The notes below the pieces were generated by a model. It was not told the DNA's origin and ran no database searches. It was given only the letters and a program-made list of their open reading frames with translations. A stretch of 61,941 bases of DNA. Origin: Kalaharituber pfeilii (Eukaryota > Ascomycota > Pezizomycetes > Pezizales > Pezizaceae). Each line of letters starts with the position of its first letter. Within the stretch, counting starts at the first letter, position 1. Shown here in pieces: positions 39,521 through 50,828 of this stretch. The stretch spans positions 1-61,941 of the forward strand of contig WHUZ01000161.1 of NCBI GenBank assembly GCA_015179045.1, read 5' to 3'. The translations under genes were made by a program, and so were the position numbers.

Positions 39521-40258
39521 TGTAACAATCCAACTGGGACTGCTCACTCAAGACCCTCTAGCTCTGGTCCTATACTGGCAAGCAACATACGACTCGCCAG
39601 TACTTGTACATGTGCAGCTGACCCTGATACTATTTCAATTTGCCGCACTCCTTCTAGCACTCCGATAAATATCCCTGGACGTGTGAGCACGCTTAAGCGA
39701 CATGGCTACCAGCATTCTGGTCATTGGTTAACAGGCCGAAGCTGACAAACCTGCCAGAACCTGCTAGAAGAACCCAGATCCCCAGAACCCAGCGGAAGGC
39801 CGCAGAACCCGGCGGAAAGCCGTAGAACCTACCGGAAGCTATAGAACCTACCGGAAAGCCATAGAGGGTGCTGGAAACAGGTATCGACGAGCTTATTCCT
39901 GGATATTCTTGACGCTTCTACCTGCTTCCAGTCATTTCTGTGGCCATCCATGTACTTTCTATCGTTTCCTGTGTTTTCCATGTACTTTGTTTGTTTGCTT
40001 TTTTGCTTCTTTGCTTGTTTGCCTGGATTTTCCAGCGAGAGTTTTCTATAAAGAGGCCCTCCTCCCTCCTCCCTCTTGCTTCTCCACGCAAGAACTTGTA
40101 TCCTACCCAAGTTGTGTATTTAGCTTTTAATATATCTACCTCTCGATATCATATAGCTCCGACCGCCTCTGCTTCTGCCTCCACTGTCACATCGCCTCAG
40201 GGCCTGCCGGCCACCTCGTACCAAGATCTTGTACCTTGACTCAGACCTGTTCATCGCA
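39521..40258 (+). mobile_element. LTR-3, end of copy A
   Basis: It runs from TGTAACAATCCAAC to CCTGTTCATCGCA. The TATA-like CTATAAAGAGGCCC is at about 40048 with a CCTCCTCCCTC leader. Flanks ATTAC and CTGTT differ. The left flank is the same in copy B (47033), so it belonged to the unit before duplication. U3 here has no 52-bp array. Confidence 0.8.
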
Positions 40259-40470
40259 CTGTTGTACTAGGAAAGTGCAGTGCCATTGCGCTGCTGCCAT
40301 TGTGCCTGGCAAGGTGCACTACAAATATATATGCTCCCATTATACTGTGAAAGTGCTCTGCTATTGTGCTGCTGGCATTGTGTTGCTGTAAAGGTGCACT
40401 GCGAATGTATGCTGGTATTGCAATCCGAAGATGCACTGCTATTATACTGCGAAGATATACAGCCATTGCG

Positions 40471-41130
40471 TATTACGGGTATAAAGGGCTAGGCTGCAGT
40501 AGGCGTTGCAAGGTACTAGATATTACGGCTATGGAGGAGTGTATACGGCGGGCCGAAATAGCCACCGAGGTGTATATGCTACAGGGCGAAATGACTACGG
40601 AGGTGCATATACTGCAAGGCGGAATTCGTAATGGCCACGGAGGTATATATGCGGTAGGCCGAAGTGACTATATTGGTGTATATATAACGGGCCTCAGTCG
40701 CTACGGCGGTGTGTATACTATGGGCCGTAATAGTCATAGAGGTGTATATGCTACAGGCTGAAATGGTTACGGCGGTGTCTATGTTGTGGGCCAGAATGGC
40801 CACAGAGGTGTATATGCTGCCCGGCGGAATGGCCACGGAGGTGTATATGCTGTGGGGCGGAATGGCCACAGAGGTGTATGTGCTCCCCGCCGGAATGGCT
40901 ACGGAGGTGTATATGCTGTGGGCGCGAATGGGTTTGGAGATAGATATGCTGTGGGCTAGAATGACTATGGAGGTATAGATGCTATAGGCTAGAATGGTTA
41001 TAGAGGTATATATGCTATGGGCTAGAATGGCTACGGAGGTGTGTATGCTGTAGAGCAGAATGGATACAGAGGTGTAGATATGGTGGACCGAAAGGGCAGC
41101 TGTACGGCATGGAGCACCAGCAGAGCAGAG
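40471..41130. repeat. LTR-1-like head and expanded 33-bp array (copy B)
   Basis: About 16 units, for example GGCGGAATGGCCACGGAGGT plus GTATATGCTGTGG, with a mutated LTR-1 start (TATTACGGGTATAAAGGGCT). Longer than in copy A. Confidence 0.8.
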
Positions 41131-41224
41131 CAGTTGTTGTTGAATTCAGCTATGGATTGGGCTGCTAATTGGGCACTCATTGGGACCTGTATTTGGCCGG
41201 GACCTGTATTTGGCCATTCATTAG

Positions 41225-41740
41225 ACTATACATTGCTAGAGCTACTCCAGAGCCATCTTAGAGCTATTCTGGAGTTCTAGAGGTATCTTAGAGCTACTTC
41301 AGAAGCACTTAAGACTTTTAAAGTTATTCCAGTGCTGCCTTAGAACTAACCAAGACTTCTAAAGCTACCTCAGAGCTGCTTTACAGCTACTCAAGATTGT
41401 CAAAGCCACTTCAGAGCTACCCAAGACTTTGAAAGTTACTTTAGAGCTACTCCAGGCTTCCAGAGTTACTTCTACATTCCTTAAGATCTTCAAAATCACT
41501 CCAGACTTGTTTAAAAAGCTGTAAAGGTACCTTCAAGCCACCCAAGAGTGCCAGAGATACTTCAGAGCTACTGCAGAGTACCATAGATACTTCAGAGCTA
41601 CTCATGAGTACCAGAAACACTCTAGAGCTACTTTAAAACTACTCTAGAGGTACTCAACCGCGTCAGAGACACTCTGCAGCCACCCAAAAGCCTAACAGTC
41701 ACCCCCAGGGCCCCCAAACCAAAGTTAACGCGCGCGCAAT
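41225..41740. repeat. 30-bp array, degenerate (copy B)
   Basis: CAGAGCTACTNNAGAGTACCAGA-type units, less regular than 34240-34530 in copy A. The conserved spacer (to about 42235) and left 58-bp monomers (to 42497) follow. Confidence 0.7.
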
Positions 41741-42497
41741 ATTCTATATAGCCAAAGAGTAGGGTTAGGCAGCGAAAGTTGGGCTTTTTCACGGCCCGGT
41801 AAGACATACAACTTCGTATCCCCGCCGCAACACGCAATTTTGCTCCGATTATCTTCAAACCGGCCTCAAATGAAAGCCCTACGTCTCCTCTATATTTCTA
41901 TGTAAAAAAATAATACATTTCATACTCCAAATCTTGGTGTATTTATAGTGAAAGATAGCGAGTTTTGAGTAAATTTTGGTACTAGTAGGGTATCTCTGTC
42001 ATATCCTTGCCATGCTATAGCTTGGCAGCAACGGCCAAAAAACTCCATAGAAAATAGACTCAGTAGTTTTCAGAATGGTCTATGCCAAAAAGACATGACT
42101 TTTTGTCAACAACCTATCCCAATTCAGATGACTTTTTGTCGACAGCCTATACAAATTTTTACCCTAACGTTACACACCACTGTACTTCTCATCACAAACC
42201 TCCAGCAACTACAACTACCCTAACTACCTTATTAAGTAATAATCCCAATTAGCAATACACATTTTCAACACATTTAACGTGCCGAAAATGACCCATTTTC
42301 TCATATGTGAAGCGGTCATTTCCAATGAATTCAACATGCCAAAAAGAACCTATTTTCCACATCTGCAAAGAGCCTATGTGTAGCGTAGTTAACATGTAGA
42401 AAATGACCCATTTTCTCCATGCACGATGAGACTATTTAACATGCGTAAAATGGTCTATTTTCCACATGCGCCATGAGAGCTTTTGTAATGTATTTGC

Positions 42498-42712
42498 TGT
42501 TACGGATTCACTGCAACTGTAGGGCGGGCGGTCGGTGGATGTGTGCACAGTATACGCATATGCGACGGAGGCGATATGCGACAGCCGGGCGCCGGCATCG
42601 CAGTTATAAAATGTGCTATATGAGCCACGCAGAGGACTAGCGAGTATCACTGGTTAAGTGTCTTTTTGGCCTGGTGGACGGTAACTCTCTGCGTTTACTA
42701 TCATCTATTACA
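42498..42712 (+). mobile_element. Solo LTR-2 in copy B with TSD TTTGC
   Basis: 215 bp, TGTTACGGATTCACTGC to TCATCTATTACA, flanked by perfect TTTGC (42493-42497, 42713-42717). Confidence 0.9.
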
Positions 42713-43440
42713 TTTGCCATGTGCAAAATGGTTTATTTTATATATGTGCGAGGAGCCCATTTAACGTGTGCAAAATGACCTATTTTCTACATACGCGACG
42801 AGGACATTTTCGACGTATTTACTATGTGCAAGATGGTCTCTTTTCCACATGCGCGGCGAGGGCATTTCCAACGTGTTTACTATGTGCAAAACGGTCTGTT
42901 TTCCACATGTGCGGCGAGAGCATTTCCAACAGTCTGTTTTCTACATGCGTAGCGAGGGCATTTCCAACGTATTTACTATGTACAAAACGGACTATTTTCT
43001 ACAAGTGCGGCGAGGGCATTTCCAACTATGTGCAAAACGGTCTATTTTCTACATGCACGGTGAGGGCATTTCCAATGTATTTACTATGTGCAAAACGGTC
43101 TACTTTCCACATGCATGGCGAGGGCATTTCTGACGTATTTACTATGTGCAAAATGGTCTACTTTCCACAAGCGCGGCGAACGCATTTCTAATGTATTTAC
43201 TATATGCAAAATGGTCTGTTTTCCACATACGCGGCCAGGGCATTTCAGACATACTTACTATGTGCAAAACGGTCTACTTTCCACATGCACGGTGAGGGCA
43301 TCTCCAATGTATTTACTATGCACAAAATGGTTTATTTTCCAAAATGGTCTATGATGAGGGCATTTGTGACGTATTTACCATCTCTATTTTCAACATGCGC
43401 GACGAGGGCATTTGCGACGTATTTGCCACGCATGCTATTT
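42713..43440. repeat. 58-bp satellite, about 11 units
   Basis: ACTATGTGCAAAAYGGTCTA plus TTTTCCACATGCGCGGCGAG plus GGCATTTCCAAYGTATTT. ACTATG recurs exactly 58 bp apart at 43083, 43141, 43199, 43257 and 43315. Three truncated units lie at 42920-43060. Confidence 0.9.
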
Positions 43441-44024
43441 TACCTACCCTTGGCAAACTGGGGCCGGCTTCTTACCTGACATCTTACAGGTACGGTAAGC
43501 CGGTTCTTTAGCTAGGTGGAAATCATATTGCGGCCCTTGTATCATGGGTAAGTGTATCAAAAATGCCTTCGTAGCACATGTATAGAATAGACCACTTTGT
43601 ATATATTCAATACGTCGAAAATTGGCTCCTCACGAATGTAGAAACATCAGGAAAAAGGGGAGTTTGCACCCTCAGTGCCATGAGCACGAGGGCGCTGGGG
43701 CGCTGGGGCACTGCTATTGCACTGCGAAACTGTGCTGCCATTGCGGTACTTCCCATACTAGACATGCATCTCATCATGCCAAGAAACCATGGAGCGACTA
43801 TAGCTCCATGGTTTCTTGGCATAGGTGCTACTTCATCAGCAAAAAAGAGGTTGCATCCGCAGCGTCACGACGAGGCAGCAAGCGTCACGACACACGATGC
43901 ATTTCTGGCTTCCTGACTCTCTGGCTTGGCACGCCTATCGTATCACAAAAGGTAGTTTACGCCCTCAGCGCCCACAAGGCAAGTAATCCTGCTGCCCGCG
44001 TCGCGACGTGCTCAACGTGCTCAA
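43441..44024. repeat. Spacer and hairpin (copy B)
   Basis: Same as 35906-36480 in copy A, with a 20-bp-arm hairpin at 43776-43822 (7-nt loop). Confidence 0.75.
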
Positions 44025-44806
44025 TTTTTTTTTTTTTTTTTTTTTTTTTATATCAGTACTCGCATACCGCCCTTAGGGCTACGGCGAGGGTTTTATTATA
44101 ACAGAAATAAAAACAAGTCAACGTCTAGTTACATGTAGTGCCCGCGAAACTCCTTCATGGTGCGGGTGGCATGCCCGGTATGTCCTACTTCCGTCCCCTC
44201 TCCGATTCATACCGGTCCGACCTTAACCAACGTCCCCCGAGCCTCACCCTCCCAACCTCGGTCTCCTTCTCCAAGTAAACTACCGCCGAGCTGGTTTTCT
44301 TTCCTTCCTCAACCAGCGTGGTCTTCTTCCTCAACCAGCGAATTCCGGTGATCTTTCCCAATTCCTTATTCGCTGCCTCCAACCATTGTCTGACCTTCCC
44401 TAGGTCCTTCCGTAGGGCGATCCCGTGTACTACGACGCCGGTTTTAAGTCTGGTGGTGGCATCGGGTTTGGTTGGTGGGGAGGTGGAGGTGCTCTTGGGG
44501 CGGGGAGAGGGACCTTTGCGTGATGTGGCTGCCAGGTGGCGCTGGAAGGCTTCGTCTTGACTCGGCAGCTTTCCTTTGCCCTTCCTGGCGCCGGGGGGAG
44601 GTGGGGTCGCGATCGGAGGCTCCTCTGCGCGGGGTGGTGCTCCCGTGGCTGTGGGGTCGACCGAGAAGGATCTTTCTGGCCTCGTCATCGCTGAGTTGGC
44701 GCTTAATCTCATATGGTTGGTTGGGAGCTGGGGTTTTTCCCTTCCTCTTGTTCGTTCGAGTAGGGGTGGTGTTGCCGACCGTGCGTGGCGTCGGTGGCGA
44801 GATTAT
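44025..44806 (-). mobile_element. ORF1-only LINE-A, 9-bp TSD, absent from copy A
   Basis: CGTGCTCAA is duplicated (44016-44024, 44807-44815). Copy A at about 36475-36490 is uninterrupted. It holds the tail complement, 3' UTR with arms (44141-44166) and a 175-codon ORF1 frame; 5'-truncated. Confidence 0.9.
44185..44712 (-). CDS. LINE-A ORF1-like protein, 5'-truncated (175 aa)
   Basis: The minus frame starts MRLSANSAMTRPERSFSVDP, probably an internal Met of the linker, and passes through a Pro/Lys-rich region. It then reads GVVVHGIALRKDLGKVRQWL, ITGIRWLRKKTTLVEEGKKT, SSAVVYLEKETEVGRVRLGG, SDRYESERGRK and stop. The C-terminal domain aligns residue for residue with 28299-29282 without gaps, and the stop is at the same place. 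Upstream sequence to 44806 continues the linker in another frame. No stop breaks the domain, which agrees with a late insertion (after the tandem duplication). Confidence 0.65.
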   Translation of the reverse strand: MRLSANSAMTRPERSFSVDPTATGAPPRAEEPPIATPPPPGARKGKGKLPSQDEAFQRHLAATSRKGPSPRPKSTSTSPPTKPDATTRLKTGVVVHGIALRKDLGKVRQWLEAANKELGKITGIRWLRKKTTLVEEGKKTSSAVVYLEKETEVGRVRLGGRWLRSDRYESERGRK

Positions 44807-46097
44807 CGTGCTCAAAATGTCCCCATTGCACCCACAACGCAAGTAATCCTGCTGCTGGCGCCGCAACGTACTTAACGTGCTCAAAATGTCCTCCATTGTG
44901 TCCATAATGCAAGTAATCCTGCCACTGGTGTTGTGACATCCTCAACGTGCTCAAAATGTCCTCCATTGCACCTGCAACGCAAGTAATCCTGCCGCCGCCA
45001 TCGGAACGTGCTCAACGTGCTCAACATGAGCAATGTGCCCAATATGTTTTACATTTCATGTACATGCTCAACATACTCGACATTCTTAATGTGCCCAATG
45101 TGTTATACATCTCATGTGTGCACACTCACTATGCTTAATATACTCAATGTACCTACATCTCATAAGCGCACTCAACGTGCTCAAATGCTTAATGTGCTCA
45201 ACATGCTTAACATGCTCAACATGCTCCATGTATTCTACAATTCCAAGTCTCATACGTGCGCCCAATATGCCCAATGGTATGAAGATAGTCAATTAACTCA
45301 ATTTGGCAATATCGCAGCATGTCTGAACTGCCCTGGTTAGTACATTATGGAATTGAGATTAAGTTTATGGTGTTGAAAAGGGGCGGAGCCAGATACGGAC
45401 TGGGCTCTCCCTTGGGTTACTGAATTGAGTGCTGGTGAGGTCGCTTGGGCCCCCGTTGGGTCTCGTATAGGTTGCTAAATTCGGAGCTGATTCTACAGAG
45501 CGAGGGGTTAGAAGGTCGCCCATACCAAATTTCAGTCGCAGGTCAGGTGTATGCCAGGGGTATTTTCTTTCAAACTTTGGCATGCGGCATGAATTAAACT
45601 CAAGTTGGCCGCTTTTTTTCTGATGCTAGCCACAAATGGTTTTTTTTTTTTGCGACGCCGACCAAAAGTGCTTTGACGCTGGCCTAAATGAAAATCACTA
45701 GGATGCACATCACACATATTTTACTTTTTATCACATTGTGGCCGTTGCTTTATGCCCGTGCACATTTTGCCCACACGAAATATGCTGAAACTGGCTCATC
45801 GCGAGTGCTTGTAAAGTTCGTTGAAAATACACTCCTCGTGCCTATAGAAAACAGCCCATTTCGTATATGTCAAATACGTCTGAAAATTGCTATCACCATA
45901 GTCTGGCATCGCCGCTGAACTGGAACTACTGAACTACTACCGGCAAGCTTCTCCTGTCAAGCCTCTGCCGTTCAGCGCTTGAGAAACTACTGTTACCCTG
46001 AACCGGTGGTATCCGTTAGCAGCACCAGCTCACCGCTGCGTGACAGTTGGAGCTCAGCTTGTGCCCTTCTGTCGGCACAGCCATGTGTATCTAATGC
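44807..46097. repeat. 70-bp array, CTCAAC repeat and spacer (copy B)
   Basis: 70-bp units to about 45010, CTCAACATG-type repeats to 45230, then the spacer matching 36946-37778. No gene. Confidence 0.75.
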
Positions 46098-46449
46098 AAT
46101 GGCTGGTGAGTTGGCAGCCAAAATGGCAGCCGTAATAGCAGCTGAAATGGCAGCCGAAACGGCTACCGAAATGAATGCTGAAATGGCAGCCGAAATGGCA
46201 GCCGAAACGGCTACCGAAATGAATGTTGAAAAGGCTGCTGAAAAGGCTGCTGAAATCGCTGATGAAATGGCCGCTGAAATGGCAGCCAAAATGGCTACCG
46301 AAATGGCTACTGGAATGGCTAGGGCTAGCCATGCCTGTCAAATTCAGCTTATTCCACTTCATCTTGTACCATCGGGTCGCACCAACTATACATATCAAAT
46401 GTATGCTGCCATTGCTCTGCGAAGCTGCACTGCCATTGCGCGCTGCCAT
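46098..46449. repeat. 12-bp array, linker and 24-bp units (copy B)
   Basis: Same block order as 37779-38139. The open frame across it (about 45979-46632) is array text. Confidence 0.8.
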
Positions 46450-47032
46450 GAGGTGTGTATACGGCAGGCAGAAATGGCTACGGAGTTGCATATACTGGGA
46501 GCTGGAATTCGTAATGGCCACGGAGGTGTATATGCAGCGGGCCGAAGTGGCTACGGAGGTGTATATACGGCGGGCCAGAATGGCTATGGAAGTGTATATA
46601 CTGCGGGCCAGAATGGCCACACAGGTATATAAGTTGCGGGCTGGAATGGCGACGAAGGTGTTTATGCTGCGGGCCGGAATAGCCATGGAGGTATACATGC
46701 TACAGGCCGGAATAGCCCATAGGGCGGCATGCGATTAATGAAAGAAAAAAAAAAAAAAAAATGTGGGCCGGCATGGCTATGGAGGTGGATATGCTGTAGG
46801 CTGGAATGGCTAGGAGTGTATCTGCAGGCCGGAATGGCCACGGACATATATATGCTATAGGCCGGAATGGCTATGAAGGTGTATATATGGTAGACCGGAA
46901 GGGCAGCTGTTAGGCGTGGAGCGCCAGCAGAGCGGAGCAGTTGTTGTTGAATTCAGTTATGCATTGAGCCGCACATCAGGCTACATTCTGGGACCTGTAT
47001 TCGGCCATTCATTAAACCACACGTTGCATTAC
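46450..47032. repeat. Second 33-bp array of copy B with old LINE-A tail
   Basis: 33-bp units to about 46900, with the shared LINE-A tail at 46713-46761, then GCGCCAGCAGAGCGGAGCAG to AAACCACACGTTGCATTAC. Confidence 0.8.
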
Positions 47033-47519
47033 TGTAACAATCCAACCCGGACCCCTCGCCCAAGACCTTCCAGCTCCGGTCCTGTACTGGCAACCAACAT
47101 ACGACTCGCCAGTACTCGTACACGTGCAGCTGACCCTGACACCGTTGCAATTCGCCGCACTCCTTCTAGCACTCCGATAAATATCCCTGGACGTGTGAGC
47201 ACGCTTGAGCGACATGGCCGCCAGCATTCCGGTCATCGGTTAACAGGCCGAAGCCGAAGAACCTGCCAGAACCTGCTAGAAGAACCCGGATCCCCAGAAC
47301 CCGGCGGAAAGCCCCAGAACCCGGCGGAAAGCCGTAGAACCTGCCGGAAGCTATAGAACCTGCCGGAAAGCCATAGAAGCTGGTGGAAACAGGTATCGGC
47401 GAGCTTATTCCCGGATATTCTTGACGCTTCCATCTGCTTCCAGTCATTTCCGTGGCCATCCATGTACTTCCTGTCGTTTCCTTTGTTTTCCATGTACTTC
47501 GTTTGTGTGCTTGTTGAAT
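47033..47519 (+). mobile_element. LTR-3, 5' (U3) part, running into 52-bp array
   Basis: It starts TGTAACAATCCAACCC and is collinear with 39521-40010 up to GTACTTCGTTTGTGTGCTTG, where the 52-bp array takes over instead of the CCTGGATTTTCC and TATA segment. Confidence 0.75.
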
Positions 47520-48050
47520 AGGTAAACAAGTGAGAAAACGTTCCGCCTGAAATGATATAGAGGTGTAGAATGACTGAATAGGTGGGAAAACGTTCCGTCT
47601 GGAATGATATGGAGGTGTAAAATAGGTGAATAGGTGGGAAAACGTTCCACCTGGAACGATATGGAGGTGTAGAATGACTGAATAGATAGAAAAACGTTCC
47701 GCCTGGAATGATATAGAGGTTTCCGCCTGGAACCATATAGAGGTGTAGAATAGGTAAATAGGTGGGAAAACGTTCCGCCTGGAATGATATGGAGGTGTAG
47801 AATGACTGAACAGGTGGGAAAATGTTCCATCCGGAACGATATGGAGCTGTAGAATAGGTAAATAGGTGAGAAAACGTTCCACCTGGAATGATATGGAGGT
47901 GTAGAATGACTGAATAGGTGGGAAAACGTTCCATCCAGAACGATATAGAGGTGTAGAATAGGTAAATAGGTGGGAAGACGTTCCATCCGGAACGATATGG
48001 AGGTGTAGAATAGGCAAATAGGTGGGAAAACGTTCCATATGAAACGACCT
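47520..48050. repeat. 52-bp array in LTR-3 U3
   Basis: About ten units of GAATAGGTGGGAAAACGTTC plus CGCCTGGAATGATATGGAGG plus TGTAGAATGACT. GAAAACG recurs 52 bp apart (47534, 47586). The GTTCC..GGAA core is near-palindromic. Confidence 0.9.
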
Positions 48051-48590
48051 GGAGGTATAACAATACCAAGGAATTCGTTCCATGCAGAATGACTTGGAAG
48101 AATAATAATATCAAGAAATCTATTCCATGCGGAACGACTTGGAAGAATAATAATACCAAGCAATCAAGAATACCAAGAAATCTGTTCCATGCGGAATGAC
48201 TTGGAGAGATAATAATACCAAGAAATCGGTTTCATGCAGAACAACTTGAAAGGATAATAATACCAAGCAATCAAGAATACCAAGAAATCTGTTCCATGCA
48301 GAACGACTTGGAGGGATAATAATACTAAGAAATCTGTTTCATGTAGAACGACTTAGAAGGATAATAATAGCAAGCAATCAAAAATACCAAGAAATCTGTT
48401 CCATATAGAATGAGTTAGAAGGATAATAATACTAAAGTATCAAGAATATAAAGAAATCTATTCTATATGAAACGACTTGAAGGTATAATAATACTAAGAA
48501 ATCTGTTTTGTATATAACGATTAGGTATTGGTTCAAACCTGCATTGCCCCTAACCCTAAGGTATTGTATTATAAATAGGTTATAAATGAT
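48051..48590. repeat. Derived array (AATAATACCAAGAAATCTGTTC)
   Basis: Looser units of ATAATAATACCAAGAAATCT plus GTTCCATGCGGAACGACTTG that keep the GTTCC/GGAAC core. It ends in CCCCTAACCCTAAGG-type sequence shared inverted with 23690-23725. Confidence 0.75.
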
Positions 48591-48733
48591 ATTGAAAGAT
48601 AGATGTATTAAAAGCTAAATAAACAACTTGGGTAGAATACAACTTATTGTATGGAGAACCAAGAGGGAGGAGAGAGGAGGGTTTCTTTATAGAAAACCCT
48701 TATGGAAAATCCAGGTAAACAAGCAAACAAGCT
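48591..48733 (-). mobile_element. LTR-3 fragment (R/TATA part)
   Basis: GATAGATGTATTAAAAGCTA to CTTTATAGAAAACCC and GGAAAATCCAGGTAAACAAG is the complement of the TATA and leader part of LTR-3. On its U3 side (to the right) the 52-bp array begins. Confidence 0.7.
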
Positions 48734-49605
48734 CTATATTATTCCAGACAGAATGTTTTCTTACCTATTTCCTTATTCTACACCTCCATATTATTCTAGG
48801 TGGAATGTTTTCTTACCTATTCAGTTATTCTATACCTCTATATTATTTCAGACAGAACGTTTTCTTACCTATTCAGTCATTCTACACTTCCATATCGTTT
48901 TAGATAGAATGTTTTCTCATCTATTTACCCATTCTACACCTCCATATTGTTTCAGGTAGAACATTTTCCCACCTATTTACCTATTCTATACTTCTATATT
49001 ATTTCAGGAGGAATGTTTTCCCACCTATTTACCTATTCTACACCTCTATATCATTTCAGGCAGAACATTTTCCTACCTATTTAGTCATTTTTACACCTCT
49101 ATATTGTTTCAGGCAGAATGTTTTCTCACCTATTTAGTCATTCTATACCTCTATATCGTTCCAGGCAGAACGTTTTCCTACCTATTTAGTCATTCCTTAA
49201 CTCCATATTATTTCAGGTGGAACGTTTTCCCACCTATTTACCTATTCTACACCTCTATATCATTCTAGGTGGAAACCTCTATCTTATTTCAGGTGGAATG
49301 TTTTCCTACCTATTTAGTCATTCTATACCTTCATATCATTCTAGGCGGAACGTTTTCCTACCTATTTATCTATTCTATATCTCTGTATCATTTTAGGTGG
49401 AGCATTTTTCTACCTATTTAGTTATTCTACACCTCTATATCATTTCAGGTGGAATGTTTTCCCACCTATTCACCTATTCTACACCTCCATATCATTCCAG
49501 GCAGAACGTTTTCCCACCTATTTAATCATTCTATACCTCTATATCATTTTAGGTGGAACGTTTTCCTACCAATTTACCTATTCTACACCTCTATATAAGT
49601 AGCAG
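48734..49605. repeat. 52-bp array, opposite orientation
   Basis: About 16 units that are the complement of the 47.5-kb array (TTTTCCCACCTATTTAGTCA, CCTCCATATCATTCCAGG). The two arrays form an imperfect inverted repeat around 48.1-48.7 kb. Confidence 0.9.
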
Positions 49606-50387
49606 ATAGTAAACTAAAAGAGGAAAGGAAAGAGAAGGGAATTGCTTGTTGCCTATATAAAGTCAATCTCCGAATATCTCTATCAGCAGTCTTCTCCTCT
49701 CTTTCCTTTAACCCTTAGTGGTCTTTTTACATGATTCTCCCCCCCCGGCCACCTCTGCTGCCACACTCTGCACTGTCCTAGCAGATGTCTCATTCTCTCC
49801 TCCTCCTTCCCATACTACCTACACTCTGGTCTATTCTCTTTTCCCATTTGCTACCCCCAAGCATGTAGACTCTTGCCTCCCTAACCTCCCTATCAGATGC
49901 CCCAATCTCTCTAGTGGTCTATACACCAATTCTAACCAGTTTCTCTCCTCTAGTACTCTCTCTCTCCTTCCTCTTTGTCTTATACTGGCTTTCATAATAA
50001 TCTCTTGGACGCGCTGCTAGCGCTCTCGCCTTTATCCGAGTGGACTCTTACCTCACAAATGTCTCTATAGACTCTAAATTAGCCAGCCCCTCTACCATAT
50101 CTCACCTTATCCTACAGAGTGCGTACATGATTCCTTGTACCACCATATATTGCCACTTCTCTAGCTCTCTCAGCTTCTTCTCCCTTAGCACTCTGCATGT
50201 GTAATTATGCTATACTCATACCCCATAAGTTGTGATATTTCGTATAATACTTGTATATATCTTTCTCCATTTCACTGGCACCATCTTGGTAAGGCATGAA
50301 AATCAATATCCTATCTACTAGTAAATTTGATATAAGATGCATAGTAATTCTGACAGTGTTAACCAGTAAGCCCTAAGTTATACTAAT
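49606..50387 (-). pseudogene. Possible LINE pol remnant
   Basis: On the minus strand (about 50210 to 49860) a frame with few stops reads LRELEKWQYMVVQGIMYALC, GLANLESIETFVR and STRIKARALAARPRDYYESQ, which resembles the segment after the RT thumb of Tad-like LINEs. No catalytic motif is present and the assignment is weak. The plus-strand frame 49718-50020 is Ser/Pro/Thr-rich and judged a shadow. Confidence 0.3.
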
Positions 50388-50475
50388 TTTAAATCATGTA
50401 ACTCCACTTATGATGTTAAGCTATGGTAGGGTCCCTAGGCAAGCTCTCATAGGCCAGAGATTGGCTATAAGACAA
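50388..50475 (-). mobile_element. LINE-B tail remnant
   Basis: AAATCATGTAACTCCACTTA to GGTAGGGTCCCTAGGCAAGC is a diverged complement of the LINE-B 3' end. The poly(T) has decayed. Confidence 0.6.
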
Positions 50476-50609
50476 TTCCTACATATATAGCCTCATTGCT
50501 CTATTGACTCTTACTCTACCATCTTCTAGACCCTAAGGCATACTGATCAATACTAGTTAATTCTTATAGTTTCAACTTAAGAGACACATCACTGATATGG
50601 CACAAATGC

Positions 50610-50690
50610 TTTTTTTTTTTTTTTTCCACATGACCCCGCTTGTAGCTATTCACTATGGTAAGGCATAGCGCTCAAATGTGTGGCCTAATG
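50610..50690 (-). mobile_element. LINE-B tail remnant with poly(T)
   Basis: Poly(T) followed by CCACATGACCCCGCTTGTAG and a short diverged end. Confidence 0.65.
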
Positions 50691-50828
50691 AGTTGCCTAA
50701 TTGAGCAGTCTAATGAGCGGCAGACCAACGCGTAGCCTGATGAGTTAAATTTATTTACTAGATTCTGGCATCCTAGCATCAGGTTTATCCCATATCAGCA
50801 ATATCCTAACAGGGCAGCTCAAGCATAC

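Larger units (their letters stand above)
33176..40258. repeat. Seven-kb mosaic repeat, copy A
   Basis: Order: 24-bp array, LTR-1-like head with 33-bp array, 30-bp array, conserved spacer, 58-bp satellite, LTR-2, 58-bp satellite, hairpin, 70-bp and CTCAAC arrays, spacer, 12-bp array, 24-bp units, second 33-bp array, LTR-3. Copy B (40259 to about 47520) repeats this order. The copies differ in array lengths and in three LINE-A insertions. Confidence 0.85.
40259..47520. repeat. Seven-kb mosaic repeat, copy B
   Basis: Same order of blocks as copy A in direct tandem orientation. Non-array spacers are almost identical by eye; differences are mostly transitions and array lengths. The private insertion of copy B is the LINE-A at 44025-44806. 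Confidence 0.85.

Noticed and set aside
42713..43440. CRISPR-like regular repeat
   Set aside because: Monomers are contiguous 58-bp units without distinct spacers, in a eukaryotic repeat context.
47166..48163. Three overlapping minus frames of 239-308 codons
   Set aside because: They are read-throughs of the 52-bp array, which lacks stops on that strand; text such as FPTYLPILHLHIVPDGT simply repeats with the array.
48560..48575. CCCTAACCCTAA as telomere repeat
   Set aside because: Only one to two units, inside a sequence shared inverted with 23.7 kb; not an array.
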